Positions 1-6,563 of a stretch of DNA of 46,770 nucleotides are shown in pieces. Position numbers and translations under genes: made by a program. This stretch comes from a virus, in IMG/VR virus record IMGVR_UViG_3300002223_000012, positions 1 through 46,770 of that record, one strand, 5' to 3'. Numbering within the stretch: position 1 is the first letter of the stretch; each line of letters begins with the position of its first letter. The notes beneath the pieces are model-generated. The model did not search any database, was not told where the DNA came from, and saw only the letters and a program-made list of their open reading frames with translations.

Positions 1-31
1 GCCCGCCACAAATTACAAAAAGAGGAGATTT

Positions 32-316
32 ATGGAATATTGGGGTAGGTTAGACAAATGGAATGCTGAAAAGGACGGTTTCATTCTTGAATTACGGGCT
101 CGAATTGCTCTAGTAATGCTAGAGCATTGGGGACCTGTAATGGGAAAAGTTAGTTCAAATGAAGATTCCAGTGGTAGACGGTATATCGAAGATATGCAAC
201 CTCAAGATTTAGTGAGAAAAGCATTTGAAATTGCTAAGTTTTATGTAGAAAGGGCCGAGCAAGATAATCTCATAAAGAAATACGACTCAGATAAGGGGAA
301 TGAAAATGCGAATTAA
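32..316 (+). CDS. Hypothetical protein, 94 aa
   Basis: I do not recognise this protein. It is soluble, charged and mostly helical in appearance (Glu, Lys and Arg rich, few Pro), with no Cys pair or membrane segment. A good ribosome site (AGAGGAG) precedes the ATG. It overlaps the next gene, a DUF669-like protein, by 17 bases, so the two are probably co-translated. If the window is circular, it follows the small basic protein at the right end and belongs to the replication/recombination operon. Confidence 0.75.
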   Translation: MEYWGRLDKWNAEKDGFILELRARIALVMLEHWGPVMGKVSSNEDSSGRRYIEDMQPQDLVRKAFEIAKFYVERAEQDNLIKKYDSDKGNENAN

Positions 317-722
317 TTTCTCAAGCACGTCACAGGAGTTTGAACCACTTCCGAATGGGACGAATCTTTCGGAAGTGGAGTCGATGGAAGTGGGTAAGTC
401 AAGCACGGGAAATCCGAAGATTAAGACGACGTTTAAGATTCTTGATGTGGATGGAGGGAGGAAATTGTGGGATGAGTTTAGCTTACTCCCGCAATCAGGA
501 TGGAAGTTGAAGGATTTTCTCGAGAAGGCGCAAGTGCCGCATAGTGCGATGCCGCTTACTGAACGTGGCTCTTTCGAGATTGATTTCAATACAGAAGATG
601 CTATCGGTGCGAAGGTTGTCATCAGGCATGAACAGGAGAGCTATGACTCGAAGCAAACGGGGCAGGATGGGAAGGCGATTAGGAAGATTAAGAACGAAGT
701 GAAGGAGTATCTCAAGGCATAA
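300..722 (+). CDS. DUF669-like single-stranded DNA-binding protein
   Basis: The 140-aa protein has the pattern of the phage DUF669 family: a core around residues 28-75 (VESMEVGKSSTGNPKIK, then a hydrophobic strand and SGWKLKDFLEKA), followed by a second beta segment near residues 85-110. Family members sit in phage recombination or replication modules and are thought to bind ssDNA. That fits the Sak4-like ATPase and Cas4-like nuclease just upstream if the genome is circular. A second ATG at 306 has a better-spaced AAGGGG and may be the true start. The acidic C-terminal tail seen in many SSBs is absent. Confidence 0.65.
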   Translation: MKMRINFSSTSQEFEPLPNGTNLSEVESMEVGKSSTGNPKIKTTFKILDVDGGRKLWDEFSLLPQSGWKLKDFLEKAQVPHSAMPLTERGSFEIDFNTEDAIGAKVVIRHEQESYDSKQTGQDGKAIRKIKNEVKEYLKA

Positions 723-791
723 AGACTAACGCTGTAAGGCGAGTGGGGCGCGCATACTTTATAACGCGCTAATATTTAGGAGAGGAATTTT

Positions 792-836
792 ATGACGCCT
801 AAGCCGCCGAAGCCGGGAACGGTGACTGGACGATGA
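792..836 (+). CDS. Short 14-aa leader peptide opening the GC-rich cassette
   Basis: A strong ribosome site (AGGAGAGG) lies six to nine bases before this ATG. The ORF encodes MTPKPPKPGTVTGR and its TGA overlaps the ATG of the next ORF (ATGA). It is the only ORF of the cassette with an obvious independent Shine-Dalgarno site upstream, so it may serve mainly to load ribosomes for the coupled ORFs behind it. It is too short to assign a function. Confidence 0.4.
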   Translation: MTPKPPKPGTVTGR

Positions 837-949
837 CCCGCCGCGACCTCGCGGACGTCCTGCTCGGCCTGCTGATCGCCGCGCTGGCGATCACTGGCGC
901 GCGGTCGGTCATGGAGGCGGTGGCGAAGATTCGGGGCGTGCCGTGGTGA
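833..949 (+). CDS. Small membrane protein, 38 aa
   Basis: The ORF starts in an ATGA overlap with the 14-aa leader and ends in a TGATG overlap with the next ORF. Residues 6-22 (LADVLLGLLIAALAITG) form one convincing transmembrane helix, followed by a short basic tail. Function is unknown. The DNA is much more GC-rich than the flanking phage genes. Confidence 0.5.
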   Translation: MTRRDLADVLLGLLIAALAITGARSVMEAVAKIRGVPW

Positions 950-1065
950 TGAGAGTCCCAGGGCGAGACGGGGAGGCGCGCTTGGCAGGACCATGGCCAC
1001 CCCGGTGCGCGGAGTGCGGACAATTACTTCCGTGGTCGTTGCGTTCGGAGCCGCCCCGTGCCTGA
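949..1065 (+). CDS. Small CxxC protein, 38 aa
   Basis: Starts at the ATG overlapping the preceding TGA. The middle holds one CAEC pair (residues 20-23) next to Pro and Trp, like half of a zinc ribbon. It overlaps the following GTG-start ORF by 8 bases. Function is unknown; support comes from its place in the coupled chain rather than from homology. Confidence 0.4.
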   Translation: MRVPGRDGEARLAGPWPPRCAECGQLLPWSLRSEPPRA

Positions 1066-1237
1066 GCCCTACCGCGTCGGCCCCCTCACGCCGATGCCGC
1101 TGTGGGAGGCGCTGGTGATCCTGGCCGCCTACGCACTCGCACTGTGGCCGCTGGTGCTCGCGGCGTGGGTCGTCGGGCGCGTCGGGCAGGCGCGGCGACG
1201 GTGGGTCGTGGAGATCAAGTATGGAGGGCCGCGATGA
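1058..1237 (+). CDS. Small single-helix membrane protein, 59 aa
   Basis: GTG start, overlapping the previous ORF by 8 bases. Residues 15-40 form a long hydrophobic helix (LWEALVILAAYALALWPLVL) followed by a basic stretch (GRVGQARRRW), so the C-terminus is probably cytoplasmic. It could be a holin-like or envelope-modifying peptide, but nothing specific supports that. It ends in an ATGA overlap with the next gene. Confidence 0.5.
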   Translation: MPEPYRVGPLTPMPLWEALVILAAYALALWPLVLAAWVVGRVGQARRRWVVEIKYGGPR

Positions 1238-1431
1238 GTAAACAGATGCCGAAGCGTATTCTCGTCCGGGCGCGGAATAACACGTCTGAAATGGGTAAGT
1301 TCAGAACCCTCGTGGACATACAACACGGCTACCTCTGGATCGGAGGCGATCCTGGACCCTGTTTCGTGGCGATCACAGGCCGAAAGACGCTGCTCAAGAT
1401 CGCGGCGATGATCCGGAGGTACGCGCGATGA
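1234..1431 (+). CDS. Hypothetical basic protein, 65 aa
   Basis: Start chosen at the ATG overlapping the upstream stop (ATGA); a longer reading of the frame back to 1102 would run through the preceding gene. The protein is basic, with alternating hydrophobic strands and a basic C-terminal helix (LLKIAAMIRRYAR). No family is recognised. It ends in ATGA with the next gene. Confidence 0.55.
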   Translation: MSKQMPKRILVRARNNTSEMGKFRTLVDIQHGYLWIGGDPGPCFVAITGRKTLLKIAAMIRRYAR

Positions 1432-1883
1432 TTGACCTGACGCCGGAGGGGCTGCGGGCGCGGGCGCGTGATTGGTGCGTTGCCAATCTCAACCCGTTTT
1501 CAGAGTGGACGATTGATGAGTTGGCTACCGCCTTCACCGCCCTCGTCGCCGAGGCGCGTCAGGAGAGCGCCGGTTTCGAGTGGTGTCTTGACGAAATCAA
1601 GAACACTCTTGCTGGCCTCGGTTGCTCGCACGGACATGAACACGCGAAAACGCCACCGATGATGTACCCGGAATGGATCGTTTGCGTCGTCGCTCATCGT
1701 GTCGCCGAGGCGCGGCGGGCGCAGCGGGAGGCGGATGCGCTCGCGGTGTGCTGGTTTTGTCGCACAGCACGGCCGTTTTTAGATGACGGGAACACGCGGC
1801 ACGTCGGGCAGGACGCGCAGGGCGACTTGATCGACATTCATTGCGTTGCTGCCGCGATCCGCGCGCAGGAGGAGACGCCGTGA
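1428..1883 (+). CDS. Hypothetical Cys/His-containing protein, 151 aa
   Basis: This is one of the two largest ORFs of the GC-rich cassette. It has a helical N-terminus, a Cys/His segment near residues 64-70 (GCSHGHEH), a CWFC pair near residue 108 and a later HC, which suggests metal binding. The start overlaps the upstream stop as ATGA and the stop overlaps a GTG start (GTGA). The family is not recognised. Confidence 0.6.
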   Translation: MIDLTPEGLRARARDWCVANLNPFSEWTIDELATAFTALVAEARQESAGFEWCLDEIKNTLAGLGCSHGHEHAKTPPMMYPEWIVCVVAHRVAEARRAQREADALAVCWFCRTARPFLDDGNTRHVGQDAQGDLIDIHCVAAAIRAQEETP

Positions 1884-2392
1884 TAACGGGAGATTGGCCA
1901 CATCCGAGCAATGTAGGTGGTATGGCTCCGCTGGACGACGCGGCGTTCGTGAAGGCGATGACGGACAAGTTTCCTCTGATCATGTCTGAGCGCGACCGCC
2001 TCGTGGCGATGGCGCGGGAAGCGATACGATTAAGAAGTTGCTCCGTTGTGCTGAGCGTCCATTACTGCGTGACGCATCAGCAGCCGTATATGCGTTGTAC
2101 TGCGGGGATCGGGCAGGCTTTCATCCAGCGCCTCGCCGACGTGGAAAAATTAGCTGATGAAAGATTATTGAATTTAGATATCTGTGAGAGAAAACTCACC
2201 GACGCAGAGGCGCGCGTGCGGGAGTTGGGGAAGACCATAATGGAGTGTGAATGTGCTGGCAACGAGCGGATTCTTCACGCCGTAACGCATGAGGGGTGTC
2301 CCGACGACTGCGGCCACGACAAGATTTTGTTGGGCAAAGTCGTCGAGGCGTCGAACGCGCTACGTGCCGCCCTCGCGCGGAGGACGACGTGA
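1880..2392 (+). CDS. Hypothetical protein with heptad-like helix and Cys residues, 170 aa
   Basis: The GTG start is preceded by CAGGAGGAG and overlaps the previous stop (GTGA). An ATG at 1922 (MAPLDD) is an alternative start. The central part is helical and charged, with heptad-like spacing around residues 90-125 (LADVEKLADERLLNLDICERKL), followed by CEC and a C-terminal Cys/His segment (HEGCPDDCGHD) that may bind metal. Function is unknown. A short AT-richer stretch near 2150-2200 interrupts an otherwise GC-rich gene. Confidence 0.55.
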   Translation: MITGDWPHPSNVGGMAPLDDAAFVKAMTDKFPLIMSERDRLVAMAREAIRLRSCSVVLSVHYCVTHQQPYMRCTAGIGQAFIQRLADVEKLADERLLNLDICERKLTDAEARVRELGKTIMECECAGNERILHAVTHEGCPDDCGHDKILLGKVVEASNALRAALARRTT

Positions 2393-2571
2393 GCTATCTC
2401 TTGATGGACGAGCGGGCGATGGACCCGGATCAGTTTGGGGAAGCGATCGTGTACGCAGCGGCAGAGACTCTTGTAGAAGCGCGCCGCGATCAGACTGAGT
2501 CAGGATGCGGCGTCATCATTCGCGTCAGCCGCCACGATGACGAGTACAAATGGGAGGAATACATCCCGTGA
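2389..2571 (+). CDS. Hypothetical protein, 60 aa
   Basis: Start set at the GTG inside a GTGA overlap with the preceding stop; the longer frame from 2296 would sit inside the previous gene. The product is acidic and ends in HDDEYKWEEYIP. No family is recognised. Its own stop again forms GTGA with the next gene. Confidence 0.5.
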   Translation: MSYLLMDERAMDPDQFGEAIVYAAAETLVEARRDQTESGCGVIIRVSRHDDEYKWEEYIP

Positions 2572-2798
2572 TCGCCCCCGCGGACCCCGTGGAGGCGCTG
2601 GCGAAGGTGCTCAAGTCCGTGCGCGTGGACGGTATGCCGATTGTGATTACGTGGTCAGACGCTGAGGACTTGGCCCGCGCCGCCCTCGCCCACGCGCGGG
2701 CGCTGGTGCCGCCCGAGAGCATGAGCATAGAGGTTCGATATCGAGAAGCTTGGAATAACTGCCGCGCCGAGACGCTGCGGCGGCTGGGCGGGAAATAA
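2568..2798 (+). CDS. Hypothetical protein, 76 aa, last of the GC-rich cassette
   Basis: GTG start overlapping the previous TGA. The product is helical and Ala/Arg-rich (AEDLARAALAHARALV) and ends in RAETLRRLGGK. No family is recognised. Base composition falls abruptly after this gene: the next ORF has ordinary AT-rich phage codon use. Confidence 0.5.
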   Translation: MIAPADPVEALAKVLKSVRVDGMPIVITWSDAEDLARAALAHARALVPPESMSIEVRYREAWNNCRAETLRRLGGK

Positions 2799-2807
2799 AA
2801 ACAAATA

Positions 2808-3200
2808 ATGAAACTTACCTGGCGCGGTTGGGCAGCGCGTATCCATACCTACTTCGATCAAGGAAAAGATTTCCTTGAGCGATTTCGTGGATTACTCATT
2901 GCCGGCGCTGCACTTAAAATTCTTGGTGTACCACTTTGGGCGTTGGCTTGGCTGACGCCTTTGGTAATTTTTCTTTACATTTTAGTTGGTTATGTTTGGG
3001 TCAAAAGAGGATGGTACAAAGAACTTTCTGAAATTTCGGCACTTGACCGATGGACACCATTGCAGGTTTGGAATATTTGGATGCAAATTAAGATATTAAA
3101 AAGATTAAGAATCGAGATTAATAACTTCGACACGAAAAGACTTCCCGAAGAATACTTAAAAGTTTTAGCTTCAACAAAAGAAAGAACCAATGCTGATTAG
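2808..3200 (+). CDS. Membrane protein with two hydrophobic segments, 130 aa
   Basis: Residues 27-45 and 46-65 (GLLIAGAALKILGVPLWALA and then LTPLVIFLYILVGYVWV) form one long or two adjacent transmembrane helices. They are flanked by an amphipathic N-terminal helix and a basic, helical cytoplasmic-type C-terminus (RWTPLQVWNIWMQIKILKRL). Function is unknown. No good ribosome site is visible before the ATG. It overlaps the next ORF by 11 bases. Confidence 0.65.
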   Translation: MKLTWRGWAARIHTYFDQGKDFLERFRGLLIAGAALKILGVPLWALAWLTPLVIFLYILVGYVWVKRGWYKELSEISALDRWTPLQVWNIWMQIKILKRLRIEINNFDTKRLPEEYLKVLASTKERTNAD

Positions 3201-3360
3201 AATGTGCAGTTGGCATATTAAATACAGAGGTAAAAAGAAATTTCTTGGGATTATTAAATGGCAGCCATTGTGGAAGTGGCAGGTAAGTCATGGGATTTGC
3301 GATTTGTGCTGGAATGAGTGGAGAAAAGAAATAAGGGGGAAATTTGGGGGAAAACGGTGA
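3190..3360 (+). CDS. Small zinc-ribbon-like protein, 56 aa
   Basis: The ORF carries C6-x2-H9 near the start (MCSWH) and SHGICDLC near residues 36-43. A first Cys/His pair followed by HGIC-x2-C is a recognisable small zinc-binding layout. Trp and Lys are abundant. The stop overlaps the next ATG (TGATG). Function is unknown; it may bind nucleic acid or protein. Confidence 0.55.
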   Translation: MLIRMCSWHIKYRGKKKFLGIIKWQPLWKWQVSHGICDLCWNEWRKEIRGKFGGKR

Positions 3361-3434
3361 TGGCATCTAAGCTAATAACTTTGTGTCCATCACACACTTC
3401 AACTCCACTAATCTTTTCTTGGAGGAAGGGATGA
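3360..3434 (+). CDS. Possible 24-aa peptide in the coupled gene chain
   Basis: ATG overlaps the preceding TGA, and the stop forms ATGA with a five-codon ORF (3431-3448) that in turn overlaps the GTG of the next gene. Only this overlap pattern supports it; there is no recognisable sequence. It may simply carry ribosomes across the gap. Confidence 0.25.
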   Translation: MASKLITLCPSHTSTPLIFSWRKG

Positions 3435-3444
3435 AGGGTGGAGC

Positions 3445-3825
3445 GTGAGTACCCCAATTGATTTTTTCACGTTTGGAGAGTCTTATATAATTGATGGATT
3501 ATGTGATTTATTAAAAGACTTAAATTGTGAAATTGAGATAAAAACAGAATATATATGGGATTATCGAGCAATAAAGGTTTTCGTAGAATGCGATCACTTT
3601 CACATTGAATTTCTTATAAAAGATGAATTCTTTCATGGCGGAAAAGTCGGAAAAGTCGATTTAATATTAAAAATCGTAACATACAATGCACTAAAATTCA
3701 TCTCCGCTCACCGTTTTCTTTGCTTAGTTGGGACAGCAGAATTAATCTTTGAAAGTGAATCGAAAAAAATGGAAGAAACATTTCCTGAATTGGTAAAGCT
3801 GGCAGAAATTATAAAGAATGCCTAA
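3445..3825 (+). CDS. Hypothetical protein, 126 aa
   Basis: GTG start about 18 bases after an AGGAAGGG run. It is a soluble alpha/beta protein, rich in Phe, Ile and Lys, with no recognised motif. It ends 8 bases inside the polymerase fusion gene, so the two are translated together. It may have a replication role by neighbourhood only. Confidence 0.65.
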   Translation: MSTPIDFFTFGESYIIDGLCDLLKDLNCEIEIKTEYIWDYRAIKVFVECDHFHIEFLIKDEFFHGGKVGKVDLILKIVTYNALKFISAHRFLCLVGTAELIFESESKKMEETFPELVKLAEIIKNA

Positions 3826-6235
3826 CTACCAACAAAAACCCCCCTCTTGCAACGGCTGCCCGTGGGAGCACCTTAGCATCGGCTACGCCACCGGCAGCGG
3901 TCCTTCCAATGCTAAATTAGCTGTTATCGCAGAGAGCCTAGGGGAAAATGAAGCGATTCAAGGGATTCCCCTCGTTGGTTACACTGGACAAGAAGTCAAC
4001 AAATTTCTTTCTGACAACGGCGCATTACGGCAGGAGACTTATTGTGATAACGTAGTACGTTGCAAACCCCCCATTGGTAAAGGAAAGAAAATTCCTAAAG
4101 AGGTAATTAAGTTTTGCACCGAGCGCCACCTTAAACCCGCTTTACAACTGGTGAAACCTAATGCGATTATCGCCCTGGGCGAGTATAGTCTTAACTATCT
4201 CAGTGGTAAGCGTGGTATCAGTCGTAGGCGTGGTTCTATACTTAATACAACTTTTGGGAAGGTAATTCCCACGTTTCATCCGTCATGGCTTCACAAAGGC
4301 GAAAATGCAATAATAATGTGGCCTTTCGTCTCTTTCGATTTTGGGAAGGGAATAAAGGAGGCTAAAACAGCGGAGTATTCTCCGCCGGCCGAGAATTTCA
4401 ACATTGCCCCAACTATTGATGATATACGAGAACTTAAAAAGGCGGCTCAAGATGAAGGTAAGGTTGCCGTCGACATCGAAACCTCCGCAGGATCATGGTG
4501 GAACACCGCGCCATTGTGCATTGGATTCTATCTATCGAAATGTAACCGAGCTATATGCGTTCCCTTCTTTGGACAATATGGAGTGTCAATTTGGAAGGAC
4601 GATGAGCTTTTAGAAATTATAGTTCTGATAGATTCAATCTTGGGCGATGAAAGTATCGAAAAGATTTTGCAAAATGGTAACTATGATATAAAAGTCCTTG
4701 AAGATGTTGGGTTCAAAGTAAGAAATTTTGCTTTCGACACCATGATTGCTCATCACGCAATAATCGCCGAAAAGGGCGTTCCCCACACTCTTGATTTTAT
4801 TTCCTCGATTTACACCGACACTCCCTATTACAAAGATGATGTTAAGGGGGAAGATAACTTTGCCTTACATCCTGAAACAACTCTTAGGACTTATAATTGC
4901 CGTGATTGCCGGGTTACTGGCCTTTCAGCTAGCGAGCTTGATCTTGAATTAGATGAATATGGAGTGAGAGAGACGTTCAATCAAGATATGGCGATGCTTT
5001 TACCCATGAGAAGGATGGAAAAGCGGGGTATCTTAATTGAAACGACCCTTCTCGCAAAGTATAGGGCAGAGACTCTTCAAGAAATTGAAGAAGCAAAGAG
5101 TGACATAAAAAGAATTTTAGGCGGTGAGTTTAACCCGGGTTCAGGTAAACAGATGCGGAAATTTCTCTTCGAGGATTTGAAGCTGGAACCTGTTTCTTAT
5201 ACTAAAAGCAAGATTCCAGCTGTAGATTTTGATTCACTGATGCAATTGATGGATCAGGTTAGTGGGAATTTGGAGATTCTATTAGCTCTGTTCCTCAGAC
5301 TACGTAAAGTTGAAAAGCAACATTCAACTTATTTTAAGGAATTTATTCTTGATTACAATAACCGAATTCACACGAATCTTCTTCTCCACGTTACCCCAAC
5401 CGGCCGATTATCTTCTCGGAATCCAAATTTACAAAACCAACCAGATGGCCGAGCAAAGCAACTTTTTATTAGCCAATTTGGATTCGAGTTTCTTTCAAGA
5501 GATTATTCTCAAATTGAGTTACGAATTCTCGCGTATCTCACTAATGATGAAAGTCTCATAGAAATCTTTGAATCTGGCAAAGACCCGCACCTTCAAAATG
5601 CGAGTGATTTGTTTGGCATTCCGATTAACAAAGTGACAGAACAACAACGCGATGCCTCAAAAATCTTCGTTTACGGCGGTGTCATCTACGGCGGCACAGC
5701 CGGAACGATCCGTGCTCAAATGCGTAGTCGCGCTTTAAAAGAAATTTGGGAGAAGAAACTTCCTATAAGCCAGATAAAGAAAATGGCAATTCCTTCAACT
5801 GAGGAGGTAAAACGGGTTCAGGGGAATTGGCTTGAAAAGCACCCTAATATTGGGAAGTTTCAACGAGAAATCGAAGTGGAGGTGCTGAAAAATAGGAAAC
5901 TTACTATTCCGATTGGTGGACGGGTGAGGTACTTTCTTGGAAAGAAGGAAAATATTGTTAGATCGGGATACAACACGCCGATCCAGGGATCAGCCGCCGG
6001 CGTTATTAATCCCGCTTTAGTTACTCTTGACAGTCTTGTTCCCGATCCTAATGGTATTTCTTTGCAGGTACATGATGAATTGCTCCTAGAGGTGAGAGAA
6101 AGTGAGATTGATAAATATGTTGAGTTGAGTAAAAATGTTATGGAAAAGCCGATTAAACTCAATGGTAGGGAAATAGTATTTCCAACTTCATGTAAAGTTG
6201 GTTACTCCTGGGAGGGATTAAAGAAATATGTCTGA
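3818..6235 (+). CDS. Fused uracil-DNA glycosylase and family A DNA polymerase
   Basis: The 805-aa protein joins two enzymes. Residues 1-185 match a family 4/5-type uracil-DNA glycosylase: four iron-sulphur Cys (C11, C14, C82, C100), motif 1 around E39-G42 with GIPLVGYTG downstream, and FHPS at 153-156. Residues 210-380 form a 3'-5' exonuclease with ExoI D219/E221, ExoII N286/D290 and ExoIII Y359/D363, so proofreading looks intact. Residues 390-805 are the polymerase, with motif A D562 (RDYSQIELR), motif B R611/K615/Y619 and motif C H752-D753-E754. There is no 5'-3' exonuclease domain. It is the likely replicative polymerase; the glycosylase may scan for uracil during synthesis. MazG-like and helicase-like genes follow directly. 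Confidence 0.93.
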   Translation: MPNYQQKPPSCNGCPWEHLSIGYATGSGPSNAKLAVIAESLGENEAIQGIPLVGYTGQEVNKFLSDNGALRQETYCDNVVRCKPPIGKGKKIPKEVIKFCTERHLKPALQLVKPNAIIALGEYSLNYLSGKRGISRRRGSILNTTFGKVIPTFHPSWLHKGENAIIMWPFVSFDFGKGIKEAKTAEYSPPAENFNIAPTIDDIRELKKAAQDEGKVAVDIETSAGSWWNTAPLCIGFYLSKCNRAICVPFFGQYGVSIWKDDELLEIIVLIDSILGDESIEKILQNGNYDIKVLEDVGFKVRNFAFDTMIAHHAIIAEKGVPHTLDFISSIYTDTPYYKDDVKGEDNFALHPETTLRTYNCRDCRVTGLSASELDLELDEYGVRETFNQDMAMLLPMRRMEKRGILIETTLLAKYRAETLQEIEEAKSDIKRILGGEFNPGSGKQMRKFLFEDLKLEPVSYTKSKIPAVDFDSLMQLMDQVSGNLEILLALFLRLRKVEKQHSTYFKEFILDYNNRIHTNLLLHVTPTGRLSSRNPNLQNQPDGRAKQLFISQFGFEFLSRDYSQIELRILAYLTNDESLIEIFESGKDPHLQNASDLFGIPINKVTEQQRDASKIFVYGGVIYGGTAGTIRAQMRSRALKEIWEKKLPISQIKKMAIPSTEEVKRVQGNWLEKHPNIGKFQREIEVEVLKNRKLTIPIGGRVRYFLGKKENIVRSGYNTPIQGSAAGVINPALVTLDSLVPDPNGISLQVHDELLLEVRESEIDKYVELSKNVMEKPIKLNGREIVFPTSCKVGYSWEGLKKYV

Positions 6236-6560
6236 GCTTAAATCATTTTCCCTTTGGCAATTTCAAGATGAGGTTTACAAATGGTCTGAGAAAAACTTCG
6301 GAGATCAAGATACTTGGAAACCCCTTCTCGGCGTGTGCGAAGAAGTCGGTGAACTCTGCCATGCTCATCTCAAAATCGCGCAGGGAATTAGGGGAAATCA
6401 AGAAACACTTGAGATAGAAGCGAGAGATGCGGTTGGTGATATTATGATTTATTTAGCCGATTACTGTGCAAGGAAAGGGTACGATTTGCAACGATGCGTT
6501 GAAAACGCTTGGGAAATTGTTAGGGAACGTGATTGGAAAGAAAAACCGTTAACAGGCTAA
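6228..6560 (+). CDS. MazG-like nucleotide pyrophosphohydrolase
   Basis: The 110-aa protein has the all-alpha NTP pyrophosphohydrolase signature: E-E-V-G-E-L at residues 38-43, then E64-x2-D67 and D71 in EARDAVGDIMIYLADY, which coordinate Mg2+. Such enzymes hydrolyse (d)NTPs to monophosphates plus pyrophosphate. Phage versions adjust nucleotide pools, remove aberrant dNTPs or alter host ppGpp signalling. It overlaps the polymerase gene by 8 bases. Beside a uracil glycosylase, a pool-cleaning role is attractive but is inference. Confidence 0.85.
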   Translation: MSELKSFSLWQFQDEVYKWSEKNFGDQDTWKPLLGVCEEVGELCHAHLKIAQGIRGNQETLEIEARDAVGDIMIYLADYCARKGYDLQRCVENAWEIVRERDWKEKPLTG

Positions 6561-6563
6561 TGA

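Noticed and set aside
776-1023. Leftward frames opposite the GC-rich cassette
   Set aside because: High GC lengthens chance frames; there is no ribosome site, and Arg/Pro/Ser-rich composition is typical of shadow frames.
1102-1233. Longer N-terminus for the 65-aa protein
   Set aside because: It lies wholly over the preceding membrane peptide gene, and the ATGA overlap at 1234 is the pattern used throughout the cassette.
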